A program made the position numbers and the translations under genes. The notes below the pieces were generated by a model that was given only the letters and a program-made list of their open reading frames with translations, had not been told where the DNA came from and did no database searches. 64,000 nt of DNA from Maribellus maritimus (lineage in GTDB: Bacteria > Bacteroidota > Bacteroidia > Bacteroidales > Prolixibacteraceae). Every line of letters begins with the position of its first letter. Positions within the stretch are counted from its first letter, which is position 1. Of the stretch, positions 28,601-38,794 are shown in pieces. The DNA lies in assembly GCF_022267315.1 (NCBI RefSeq), contig NZ_JAIKLE010000006.1, positions 180,855 through 244,854 on the forward strand, in the 5' to 3' direction.

Positions 28601-29484
28601 TGCTCGAAATTATGCGAGATCCGGCAAAAGTACGGACCATTGAAAATCATGGAACCCCGAAAATGAAGGAAATATTTATTCGCTCGCGAAAAAAAATATA
28701 TGCTGAACACGATGCGCGTTTAAAAGAATATTTATCGGAAACTTACCATCTCAAACCGGACGAAATAAAGATTGATGAATTCAGGACACCGGGCAAAGAG
28801 AATAGTTCCGTGAATACTGACCGTGATTACCGTATACTCCGAAAGGTGAAAGGCGCCGATGGTAATGGAAAATGGATTGAAGTGCAAAGAGACAACTGGC
28901 TCAAAAAATCGTATGAAATTTTTGGCGATGTTACCGGGAAGCCTGATGGAATTGACGATTTGGAGTGGGCTGAAAAACACCAGCAACGTGGTACCGACCG
29001 TTTTGATGCAGAATCAAGCAAAGATAATTCCGATCATGTGTTTAACCCGGAAACCGGAGAAATGGATATTAATCCTTCAAATATTACAAAAGTAAAAGAA
29101 GGAAAAACTACGTTGTACGATGCCGAAGAAACCGGGAAAATGTATAAAACAAAAGTTGATAATGCCATCAATGGTGGTTCGGAGTCAGAAGCATTTGCAC
29201 AGGCTCAAAAAGCTGTAAAAACATTGAAAGGCGCACGAAAAGGTTACGAAAGTCAGGATTTAAAAATCAAACAGATCCCTGAAAAACTGGAAAAGGCAAT
29301 GAAAATTATTGAGGATGCCCATGTGGATGTAAATGCCAGCCCTGACTATATTCAAAACCTGAATAAAAAGTTGAATGATTTGCACTATTCAAACATACAA
29401 CATGTGGCAAAAGACATGCAAAAATCATTTGGAGAGCTAAAGAAATTTAATACAAAAAACCCGGCGGACAGCGCTTTTAAATAA
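25660..29484 (+). CDS. Giant membrane-anchored multidomain protein of unknown function, first gene of a zinc-ribbon cassette
   Basis: I do not recognise this 1274-residue protein. It has a signal peptide (1-20), an extracytoplasmic beta-rich domain (about 21-200), an acidic linker and one membrane helix (226-243) followed by a strongly basic stretch (RKLFRKKPVAKSKSR). That charge pattern predicts that the following 1000 residues are cytoplasmic. They contain at least three beta-sandwich-like segments (about 271-370, 371-485, 486-595, further strands to 725), a helical region with hydrophobic stretches (about 730-950, notably 815-850 and 897-914 that could enter the membrane), a compact mixed segment with VNTDRDYRILRKV, QRDNW and EKHQQRGTDRFDAESS (1050-1130), and a helical, charged tail to the end. 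The three following genes start within 11, 3 and 0 bases of one another. The C-terminal part faintly recalls polymorphic-toxin pre-domains, but no toxin motif was identified. Confidence 0.75.
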   Translation: MKKIILVLTFLVLSLFVTQAQEKVYEFPIEGNSSKVLKITVKGDIGKWKIRDQFVWTLTFTNLNFSDANKGYSAAGGEILVLGEKPMVDFNYVKENYPIVVTNVSDQFNLNGIKCEHFAYIGLLKEESRVPPNGDWEITGTVGSYQEIFNFRVPGYPHEISIRINGNGYHEGDTESTQLPQMRQVVLDFVKKLHFSVGEPAGGEAQSSEDVGEIASENEEGEDVPWEVVIGLIGAGGAAALARKLFRKKPVAKSKSREKTTQKQKEEKEQVKYILNLNKENFKISAEKPEILEAVVYKITSKSKRKYPAQIRIINSEKTLQITPNQATGSLSAQLILKDKPQNKGFNITVQAIAEGKEFQKNVRIQTEGEQRITLETLPNNKRSLRPDTYQIITISAQVLDENDKPLPELSEQIRFKPQSDWIDISEPVLEDSVILINMGCTNPNPNKQTSNVPDSVFLTLYMDDVPEGEPPLQHDLEIKLLDCKLDTEIEEATFPVSDEMSEISFDVYIENAGEEKGWNFSGEYRLGIDPTDPLTTIEIQKKGEFRASVILSGPLMKPGEGESVISKTLVISAAQGDEKPLERHLNIMVSQEGLIVKHGVNKNNEIHILADKPFEENLDIALYRFNKQTNQVIADKSGLAEIQFELQNEEAEIINLASVLQPEFEFSGLVTNIPYGRYHFSTKEDIPGTGDVYTLNYLVKADSGDSEKPELFEKNLSIKVKTYGIGKEFPDWVKAYEECKYVINNYVPAGDARNKLHDILELRKMTLGAEGLTELRNRIWKVASNLILAEGAEGYKSVEVWANAITTTLEWTEWAGDIAFNALAAFYLKGMGATAAGMIKAKMIEALNFYIYEPEKGWDVFASRQLDSIMPLLLNTAKGRILSIENIELVVKNNRVLAWTIFISCEFLFNLYQTKSVVEAAKITGRQLAEEFIMRKITTQLHREALKRNYEVITPDEVLNDMMQKVKTVDGEEVIDQKKLLEIMRDPAKVRTIENHGTPKMKEIFIRSRKKIYAEHDARLKEYLSETYHLKPDEIKIDEFRTPGKENSSVNTDRDYRILRKVKGADGNGKWIEVQRDNWLKKSYEIFGDVTGKPDGIDDLEWAEKHQQRGTDRFDAESSKDNSDHVFNPETGEMDINPSNITKVKEGKTTLYDAEETGKMYKTKVDNAINGGSESEAFAQAQKAVKTLKGARKGYESQDLKIKQIPEKLEKAMKIIEDAHVDVNASPDYIQNLNKKLNDLHYSNIQHVAKDMQKSFGELKKFNTKNPADSAFK

Positions 29485-29495
29485 TTCGAAAAACT

Positions 29496-30101
29496 ATGGC
29501 ATTTTGTACAAATTGCGGTCAGCAACTAATCACCCGGGCGAAATTTTGCCCTGCCTGCGGAACAAAAATTCTTGCCACACAAAGCCAGGCATATACTTCA
29601 GGGTATAAAGAAAAAATGGTTAAAGGCGTTGAACAGCAACTGAAAAGCAGCATGAGAAGCAAGGCAACTTCTTCTTTTCAGAAAAATGCTTCGCAATGGG
29701 TTGAAAAAGGAAAAACAGTTGCTGAGAAAACCAGAAATAATGTAAAGCCAAAAAGCAAATCAAACCCGGCAGTTGAAAACGATGTTTCGGGAGGTGTTAC
29801 TATTTGGACATGGCTTTACCTCATTGTAAACATTATACTGGTAATTCAGGGTTACCACATTAACGAAGTACTTGGAATTCTGCTTTTCTCGGTGATTGTT
29901 CTGGTAATAGCTTTTACGAGAAAGAAAAAAGCAAAACCCTATAGCTGGCTGGTAAAAATTATTGTTGTAATCCAATTGGTTTTCCTGGCTGCATTAATTT
30001 ACCAGCGCGTAATGGCACAAAACTTTACATTTACCGCACTGCTCTTTGCTGCTTTATTTTTTGTCGATTTTAAACTTCTTTTTAACGGAAATAAAAACTA
30101 A
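29496..30101 (+). CDS. Zinc-ribbon membrane protein (cassette gene 2)
   Basis: A 201-residue protein. An N-terminal zinc ribbon has ligands C4, C7, C18 and C21 (CTNCG, then CPACG). A basic, glutamine/serine-rich linker (30-95) precedes four membrane helices at about 102-118, 124-140, 151-170 and 176-191. With no signal peptide, the zinc ribbon should be cytoplasmic. The linker holds an amphipathic segment that could interact with membrane or partner. Only the zinc_ribbon_2/double-zinc-ribbon type can be named. It is 11 bases after the giant gene and 3 bases before the next, so it is surely co-transcribed. Confidence 0.75.
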   Translation: MAFCTNCGQQLITRAKFCPACGTKILATQSQAYTSGYKEKMVKGVEQQLKSSMRSKATSSFQKNASQWVEKGKTVAEKTRNNVKPKSKSNPAVENDVSGGVTIWTWLYLIVNIILVIQGYHINEVLGILLFSVIVLVIAFTRKKKAKPYSWLVKIIVVIQLVFLAALIYQRVMAQNFTFTALLFAALFFVDFKLLFNGNKN

Positions 30102-30104
30102 AAT

Positions 30105-31007
30105 ATGGCTAAACTTTGTACAAACTGTGGAACACAACTTGCTGATGACGACCTGTTTTGCCTGAATTGTGGGATAAAACAACCGGAACCCAAAATAGAA
30201 GAAGAACCAGTAGTTAAGCAACCGTCTCTTGAACAGAAAAAGGAAGAACTTATTTCGATGGAAGGGAATATCGATTTTCAAAAAATTAATCGCAAACTAA
30301 AAGTTAAAAACAGCCAACGAAAGCCGGTTACAGTTTCGCTGATGATTCTTTTGATTGCTTTTGTGCTTGTTGTTCTCACATTTACAGAAGGAAGTCCTTT
30401 ATATGGCGTTTTTGCCGTCACCTTAATCGGAATTTTTGCTGCTGTTACAGGACTCACAGTTGCACTTGTTTTCAGAAGCCGGGCAAAAAAAATGGATACT
30501 TTGATTTCGGGCGAGAATGTAATAGCAAGTTGGCAACTCAGTTATAAGCAAAAATCAGATTATGTCGATTTCCTGTTTAAAAATGAAAAATCAAAAAACA
30601 AAGCGATTTTAGGAATTACTACAATTTTGATTGTGCTTGTTTTCGGAGGATTCATTTTATTTATTGATGAAGGAAAAGGCGCCATGTTTTTGGTTATGCT
30701 GGCTCTTATTGCACTTGTTGCTTTTTTTGCACTTGTTATGCCGACTTACTACCGTTCAAAAAATAAAAATTCTGATGGGATGGTTTTACTCGGTCAAAAA
30801 TACGCATATATAAATGGTTTTTTTCACAACTGGGATTTTCCACTTTCAGGTATTCAAAAAGTGAAAATTATTGAAAAACCCTTTCACGGACTTTTTATTC
30901 AGTATTATTATTACGACCGGACATTCAAAAATACAGAAGAGCTTAATATTCCTGCTCCTGCAGAATTGGATTTAAAAAGTGTTACAGTTCGTTTAAAAAC
31001 AAAATAA
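30105..31007 (+). CDS. Zinc-ribbon membrane protein with C-terminal PH-like segment (cassette gene 3)
   Basis: A 300-residue protein with an N-terminal zinc ribbon (C5, C8, C19, C22), a charged linker, two helices (about 75-92 and 102-123), a cytoplasmic loop with SGENVIASWQLSYKQK (135-150), two more helices (168-187, 193-212) and a C-terminal beta-rich region (about 222-300; MVLLGQKYAYINGFFHNWDF) resembling bacterial PH-like domains. The ENVIA-x-W motif also occurs near membrane PH-like proteins. The role is unknown; the topology suggests a membrane platform with a cytoplasmic zinc ribbon. Its stop codon abuts the next start (TAAATG), implying coupled translation. Confidence 0.75.
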   Translation: MAKLCTNCGTQLADDDLFCLNCGIKQPEPKIEEEPVVKQPSLEQKKEELISMEGNIDFQKINRKLKVKNSQRKPVTVSLMILLIAFVLVVLTFTEGSPLYGVFAVTLIGIFAAVTGLTVALVFRSRAKKMDTLISGENVIASWQLSYKQKSDYVDFLFKNEKSKNKAILGITTILIVLVFGGFILFIDEGKGAMFLVMLALIALVAFFALVMPTYYRSKNKNSDGMVLLGQKYAYINGFFHNWDFPLSGIQKVKIIEKPFHGLFIQYYYYDRTFKNTEELNIPAPAELDLKSVTVRLKTK

Positions 31008-31568
31008 ATGGCCTATTCCCCGAAGATTCAAGACCAGGCTTTTAACAAATACAAGGAAAATACAAAAAAGTGGAGATTTTTATTTTCCCTGATAATTGCA
31101 GCGCTTGCAATTGTTGGTTTTTATATCTACGGAGAAACAAGCAATGAAATGGATAATCCGGAGGCATTGCAAATTGGATTGGGAATTGGCTTGATGTTTT
31201 TGGTGATTGGTTTTTTTTCAGGGAAATCAAAAAAATACAATAAAACCTGGGACGGTGTGGTAATTGACAAAAAAGAAAAAAAGACCAAAAAAGATATTGG
31301 CTACCCGGGAGTGAAGGCCGAACGTTATGTTTATACCGTGCTTATAAAAACAGAAAATGGTTTGATTCGTGAAATAAGGGACGAAGACGACGATACTGTT
31401 TTTAATTATTACAAGATTGGCGACAAAGTACGGCATCACGGTGGGTTAAATTCGTACGAAAAGTTTGATAAATCCGGAGACGATATCGTTTTTTGTAACG
31501 CCTGTGCATTTTTACACGATATTAAGGAAGACATTTGCAGAAACTGTGGTTGCCCTCTGCTAAAGTAG
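31008..31568 (+). CDS. Membrane protein with DUF3592-like region and C-terminal zinc ribbon (cassette gene 4)
   Basis: A 186-residue protein with two membrane helices (about 23-41 and 54-71), then a cytoplasmic beta-rich part (80-155; WDGVVIDKKEKKTKK, AERYVYTVLIKTENG, YYKIGDKVRHHGG) that resembles DUF3592-type domains, and a C-terminal zinc ribbon with C163, C166, C177 and C180 (CNAC, then CRNC). Here the ribbon is at the opposite end from the two preceding proteins. The gene starts directly after the preceding stop. It ends the cassette; no clear terminator follows in the 207-base spacer. Confidence 0.72.
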   Translation: MAYSPKIQDQAFNKYKENTKKWRFLFSLIIAALAIVGFYIYGETSNEMDNPEALQIGLGIGLMFLVIGFFSGKSKKYNKTWDGVVIDKKEKKTKKDIGYPGVKAERYVYTVLIKTENGLIREIRDEDDDTVFNYYKIGDKVRHHGGLNSYEKFDKSGDDIVFCNACAFLHDIKEDICRNCGCPLLK

Positions 31569-31601
31569 TTTTGCTTTTTTTATTTACAAATCTCAGGTAT
31601 T

Positions 31602-31645
31602 AAGTTTCAAGAAATATTTTGCATTTTTGTAGTATTGAAAAACTG
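31602..31645 (+). promoter_or_regulatory. Possible promoter for the GH2 gene
   Basis: GCATTTTTGTAGTATTG near 31621 contains CATTTTTG, close to the Bacteroidota -7 element TAnnTTTG. It matches the region in front of tsaE at 20 of 23 bases. If used it gives a leader of about 140 bases. The -33 element is not convincing. Confidence 0.3.
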
Positions 31646-31763
31646 TTATTTGTCTTATAATCAGTAGTTAAATTTAAAATAATAAAAATCAGCAGGCGCT
31701 TTGTAGGTGCTATTATGATTTTACACGTCTTTAATTATAAAAGAATATATATCAACATAATAA

Positions 31764-35018
<3,255 letters not shown>

Positions 35019-35031
35019 ATTTCTCTTTATC

Positions 35032-35085
35032 ACAAAGGCGCAGAGTGACAGGGATTTCCTTGTTGCTTCGCGCCTTTGTTCTTTT
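35032..35085. terminator. Hairpin between GH2 and GH50-like genes, possible dispersed repeat
   Basis: A 10-bp perfect stem (ACAAAGGCGC at 35032-35041 with GCGCCTTTGT at 35070-35079) has a 28-base loop and is followed by TCTTTTATTTC. It sits 13 bases past the GH2 stop. The wording (CACAAAGGCGCAGAGTGACA) resembles dispersed palindromic intergenic repeats seen in many Bacteroidota genomes; only this copy is in the window. Confidence 0.5.
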
Positions 35086-35121
35086 ATTTCTTTAACTTTG
35101 AACAAAACTAAACCAGTCCTG

Positions 35122-37242
35122 ATGAAAACAACTATTGTCATTATTATTGTGTTGTTTCTTTTTTCCTGTGCAACCGAGAATTCACCAACATTCGACATTC
35201 AGCAAATTCAAAAAAGTAATAATCAAATCAGTGTCGTAGAAAATGGTGTTGGTTTTGAAGGCAATGTACTAAAAATTACTCCAACAAACGACGACCAAAG
35301 CCTTACCATTTGGGAAGGAACTGATCCTGATTTATGGAAGAACGCCAAATACCTGATTTGCGAAATCTGGCACGACAATGATTTTAGTGCGGTACTGAAT
35401 GTTGAATTTTTCAGAAATGAAAGAGGAGCCGGAAACATTGTAACGCAAAGTGGCACCGAAGCAGGTGACGAGGACGGAACACCACGAATGTCGGCCAAAA
35501 TTGGCGTTCTGCCAAAATTAAAAACAAAGATGGTTTTCCCGCTGGAACATCTGAATGGTCAGGAAATTTTTATGCGCCGTTTTCCCCGCCAGTTAAAAGG
35601 AACCGTTTTGGGAGACAGAATGAAACCCGAAGAAACCTCAAAAGTTATCCTTCGTTTTGGACCATGGATGGAACCTCATTTTATGCCCGAATTTGAAGTC
35701 GCAGCTGTGTATCTGACCAATGAAGAACCGGAGCCATTCTCACCAGTGAAGGAACCGGTTGTAGATAAATTTGGGCAGTGGACGGTAAAAGACTGGCCCG
35801 GTAAAACCAAAAATGAACAAGAATTGGAAACTTTGCTTGAAGGTCAACTGGCGTCTGCTCAAACAATTACATTTCCTGAAAACTGGAGCAAATACGGAGG
35901 CTGGAAAGAAAGAAAGTTTGAAGCTACTGGTTTTTTTCGCACACACAATGACGGCAATCGTTGGTGGCTGGTCGACCCGGAAGGTTATGTGTTTGTTTCC
36001 GTTGGAGTGGATTGCATCCGTTACACTGCTTCAGGAGTGAGTTCCGGTCAGGAAGATTTATTTGCATGGCTCCCCGATGAAAATGATGAACTATACAAAG
36101 ACGGAATTTCCGGAAGGGGAGAACATCAGCAGGTTGATTTTTATAAGTTTAACCTGATGCGCGTTTTTGGTGAAAAATGGCGCGAAAACTGGGAAACCAT
36201 TACTTCCGGGCAAATCCGGGAATTTGGAATTAACACAATTGGAAACTGGTCGGATGTTGATTATGCACGTAAATCAGGAATTCCTTATGTTCTTCCTTTG
36301 TCGCGTTTCCCATCTACCAAAGTACTATTGTATCGCGATTTCCCGGATGTTTTTGCTGAAGAGTACGAGAATAATGCAAAAGAATTTGCCCTGCAACTTA
36401 ACGAGTATAAAAATGATTCCTATTTAATTGGATATTTTTTACGCAACGAACCCAACTGGGCGTTTGGTGCGCACGATATTGCTTTTGAAATGTTTGCAAC
36501 AACTCAGCCATCAGAATCAAAAAATACGTTTGCGAAATGGTTGTCAGTGCAATATGCTTCTGTTGATGAGCTGAACTCAGCCTGGAATCTTGATCTACCG
36601 GATTTTGAAACGCTCACTCAACAGGTTTTTGATGATTATCCTTCGGAAAAAGCAAAGGGAGATTTTTGGGAATTTTCTGAAATCCTGGTTGCAAAATATG
36701 TAAATGTACCTTGCGACGAGGTAGAAAAAGTGGATCCAAACCACCTGAACCTGGGAATGCGTTACGCGTGGTTGAGTTCCGATTTATTGTACAAAGCGGG
36801 CGAACGTTTTGATGTATTTTCCATTAATGGTTACGGAAATCCCGGACCGCCGGAAACGGCTGAAATCGCAGAAATAAGCGGCAAACCGGTAATGATTGGC
36901 GAGTTTCATTTTGGAGCTACTGACCGTGGATTGCCTGCCACCGGAATTCAGGGAGCTTTAAGCCAGAGCGACCGGGGTAAAGCCTACAGGTATTATATTG
37001 AACAGGGACTCGCCCGACCGGAACTGATTGGGATGCACTATTTCCAATGGCTCGACCAGCCGGTTTTTGGCCGCTTCGATGGCGAGAATTACAATATCGG
37101 GCTTATGGATATTTGTAATAATCCTTACAAAGAGTTGATCGAAGCAGTAAAACAGACACATCAAAAGATGTATGAAGTTGCTAGTGGAACTGAACAGCCT
37201 TTTAATGAAATAATCGAAAAAATTCCACCAATCCATTATTAA
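35122..37242 (+). CDS. GH50-like (beta-agarase/galactanase-type) glycoside hydrolase, lipoprotein
   Basis: ATG 35122 is chosen over an in-frame TTG at 35098 because it opens a lipoprotein signal directly (lipobox LFSC, Cys16). The 706-residue enzyme has an N-terminal beta-sandwich (about 25-205) and a clan GH-A TIM barrel (about 265-690). WWLVDPEGYVFVSVGVDC (281-298), the acid/base E443 in GYFLRNEPNW and the nucleophile E594 in MIGEFHFGATDRG, followed by a YFQWLDQPVFGRFDGENY region, match what I know of GH50, whose members are beta-agarases and related beta-galactanases. GH42-like hydrolases are the alternative. It stands 1 base before the GH30 gene, so both are co-expressed. Confidence 0.72.
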   Translation: MKTTIVIIIVLFLFSCATENSPTFDIQQIQKSNNQISVVENGVGFEGNVLKITPTNDDQSLTIWEGTDPDLWKNAKYLICEIWHDNDFSAVLNVEFFRNERGAGNIVTQSGTEAGDEDGTPRMSAKIGVLPKLKTKMVFPLEHLNGQEIFMRRFPRQLKGTVLGDRMKPEETSKVILRFGPWMEPHFMPEFEVAAVYLTNEEPEPFSPVKEPVVDKFGQWTVKDWPGKTKNEQELETLLEGQLASAQTITFPENWSKYGGWKERKFEATGFFRTHNDGNRWWLVDPEGYVFVSVGVDCIRYTASGVSSGQEDLFAWLPDENDELYKDGISGRGEHQQVDFYKFNLMRVFGEKWRENWETITSGQIREFGINTIGNWSDVDYARKSGIPYVLPLSRFPSTKVLLYRDFPDVFAEEYENNAKEFALQLNEYKNDSYLIGYFLRNEPNWAFGAHDIAFEMFATTQPSESKNTFAKWLSVQYASVDELNSAWNLDLPDFETLTQQVFDDYPSEKAKGDFWEFSEILVAKYVNVPCDEVEKVDPNHLNLGMRYAWLSSDLLYKAGERFDVFSINGYGNPGPPETAEIAEISGKPVMIGEFHFGATDRGLPATGIQGALSQSDRGKAYRYYIEQGLARPELIGMHYFQWLDQPVFGRFDGENYNIGLMDICNNPYKELIEAVKQTHQKMYEVASGTEQPFNEIIEKIPPIHY

Positions 37243-37243
37243 A

Positions 37244-38773
37244 ATGAAACAGTTCATATTTATTCTCGGTATATTTTCTTTTTTGAATTTGAGTTGTAAC
37301 TCACAATCAGGAACCACCCCAAATGGTAAAACGGTTGAAATAAAAATAAATCAGGAACTCACCTTTCAAACCATTCACAATTTTGGCGCCTCCGACGCGT
37401 GGAGTTGCCAGTTTGTTGGCAACTGGCCCGAAGTCCAAAAAAACAAAGTGGCAGACCTTCTGTTTAGTTTGGAAGAAAATGAAGATGGTTCTCTTAGGGG
37501 AATTGGGTTGAGTTGCTGGCGGTTTAACATTGGTGGTGGCAGCGCCGATTTGGAAGACAAAACCGGAATTGATGATTCCTGGCGACGTGCCGAGAGCTTT
37601 TTGCAACCCAACGGAACATACAACTGGCAAAAACAAAGCGGACAACGCTGGTTTTTAAACGCAGCACAACAACGCGGGGTGGAAACGTTTATCGGTTTTG
37701 TAAATAGTCCGCCTGTAGTGCTCACAAAAAACGGAAAAGCTTTTTCTTCCGGGGGAAATTCAATGAACCTAACCGAAGAAAACCTTCCTGAATACAGTAA
37801 TTTTCTTGTGGAAGTGACTAAAAATATTCAAAAAAATGAAGGTGTTTTGTTTGATTATCTTTCACCGGTAAACGAACCGCAGTGGGATTGGAAAGGCGGT
37901 CAGGAAGGTTCTCCATGGAGAAACAATGAAATTGCAAATTTGTGCCGGATTTTAGGACCCGATTTAAAAAACGCAGGTTTGTCTACACAAATTGAAATTA
38001 CAGAAGCCGGACAGCTGAATCACTTTTATGAAAAGGCAAACGACGTGGAAAGGGGTTTTCAGATAGAACAATTCTTTTCGCCAGCCTCCGAAAACTATGT
38101 AGGTGACGTTCCGAATATGGCGCACAAAATTGCCGGGCACAGTTATTTCACGACAACAAATGATAACGTTCTGAAAGATGTCAGAACAAAAGTTCATGCA
38201 GAAATCCAACATGTAGATCCAACCCTGGAATTTTGGATGAGTGAATTTTGCATTCTTGGCGATAATGATGGTTTTGTTGGAAATGGCCGTGATTTGGGAA
38301 TGGAAACTGCGCTGTTTGTTGCCAACGTTATTCATGCCGATTTAACCATAGCCAATGCAAGCGCCTGGCACTGGTGGCTGGCAGTTAGTCCGTATGATTT
38401 TAAAGACGGCCTGGTTTACATCGACAAAAACGAAACTGGTGGTGAGATTTACGACTCAAAATTGTTGTGGGGCCTGGGCAATTTCTCGCGGTTTGTAAGG
38501 CCCGGTGCAAAGCGGGTTTCTGTGCAAACAAATTCTGAACCAGAGATTAAAGCTTCAGCATACAAAAATAAAGGAGGAGATTTGGTACTTGTCGTTATCA
38601 ACCGAAGCGCAGAGCAAAAAGCAGTTGATTTACATTTGGAGGTTGGGGAAATCGGGTCCCTGAAAATCTATGAGACATCAGAGTCAAACGATCTGCAACC
38701 TGTTAAAGTAAAACAAGAGGAAGGTACATTTTCTGTTCCCGCCAAAAGTATTTCAACCGTGTTGATCAAATAA
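37244..38773 (+). CDS. GH30-family hydrolase, endo-beta-1,6-galactanase-like lipoprotein
   Basis: A 509-residue lipoprotein (lipobox LNLSC, Cys18). GH30 fold: a TIM barrel starting with FGASDAWSCQFVGNW (47-61), acid/base E211 in SPVNEPQWDW, nucleophile E334 in FWMSEFCILG, and a side beta-sandwich at the C-terminus (about 425-509; SAYKNKGGDLVLVVINRS). The SPVNEPQW and WRFNIGGG pattern is that of the endo-beta-1,6-galactanase-like branch, which acts on type II arabinogalactan side chains. It begins 1 base after the GH50-like stop. It ends 21 bases before the convergent GH-A gene. Together with GH2 it supports a galactan as substrate. Confidence 0.82.
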   Translation: MKQFIFILGIFSFLNLSCNSQSGTTPNGKTVEIKINQELTFQTIHNFGASDAWSCQFVGNWPEVQKNKVADLLFSLEENEDGSLRGIGLSCWRFNIGGGSADLEDKTGIDDSWRRAESFLQPNGTYNWQKQSGQRWFLNAAQQRGVETFIGFVNSPPVVLTKNGKAFSSGGNSMNLTEENLPEYSNFLVEVTKNIQKNEGVLFDYLSPVNEPQWDWKGGQEGSPWRNNEIANLCRILGPDLKNAGLSTQIEITEAGQLNHFYEKANDVERGFQIEQFFSPASENYVGDVPNMAHKIAGHSYFTTTNDNVLKDVRTKVHAEIQHVDPTLEFWMSEFCILGDNDGFVGNGRDLGMETALFVANVIHADLTIANASAWHWWLAVSPYDFKDGLVYIDKNETGGEIYDSKLLWGLGNFSRFVRPGAKRVSVQTNSEPEIKASAYKNKGGDLVLVVINRSAEQKAVDLHLEVGEIGSLKIYETSESNDLQPVKVKQEEGTFSVPAKSISTVLIK

Positions 38774-38794
38774 ACACACAGAAGTTGCTGAGTT

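Noticed and set aside
25660..31568. A classical polymorphic-toxin locus
   Set aside because: No toxin catalytic motif and no immunity-type small gene were seen; the following genes are zinc-ribbon membrane proteins.
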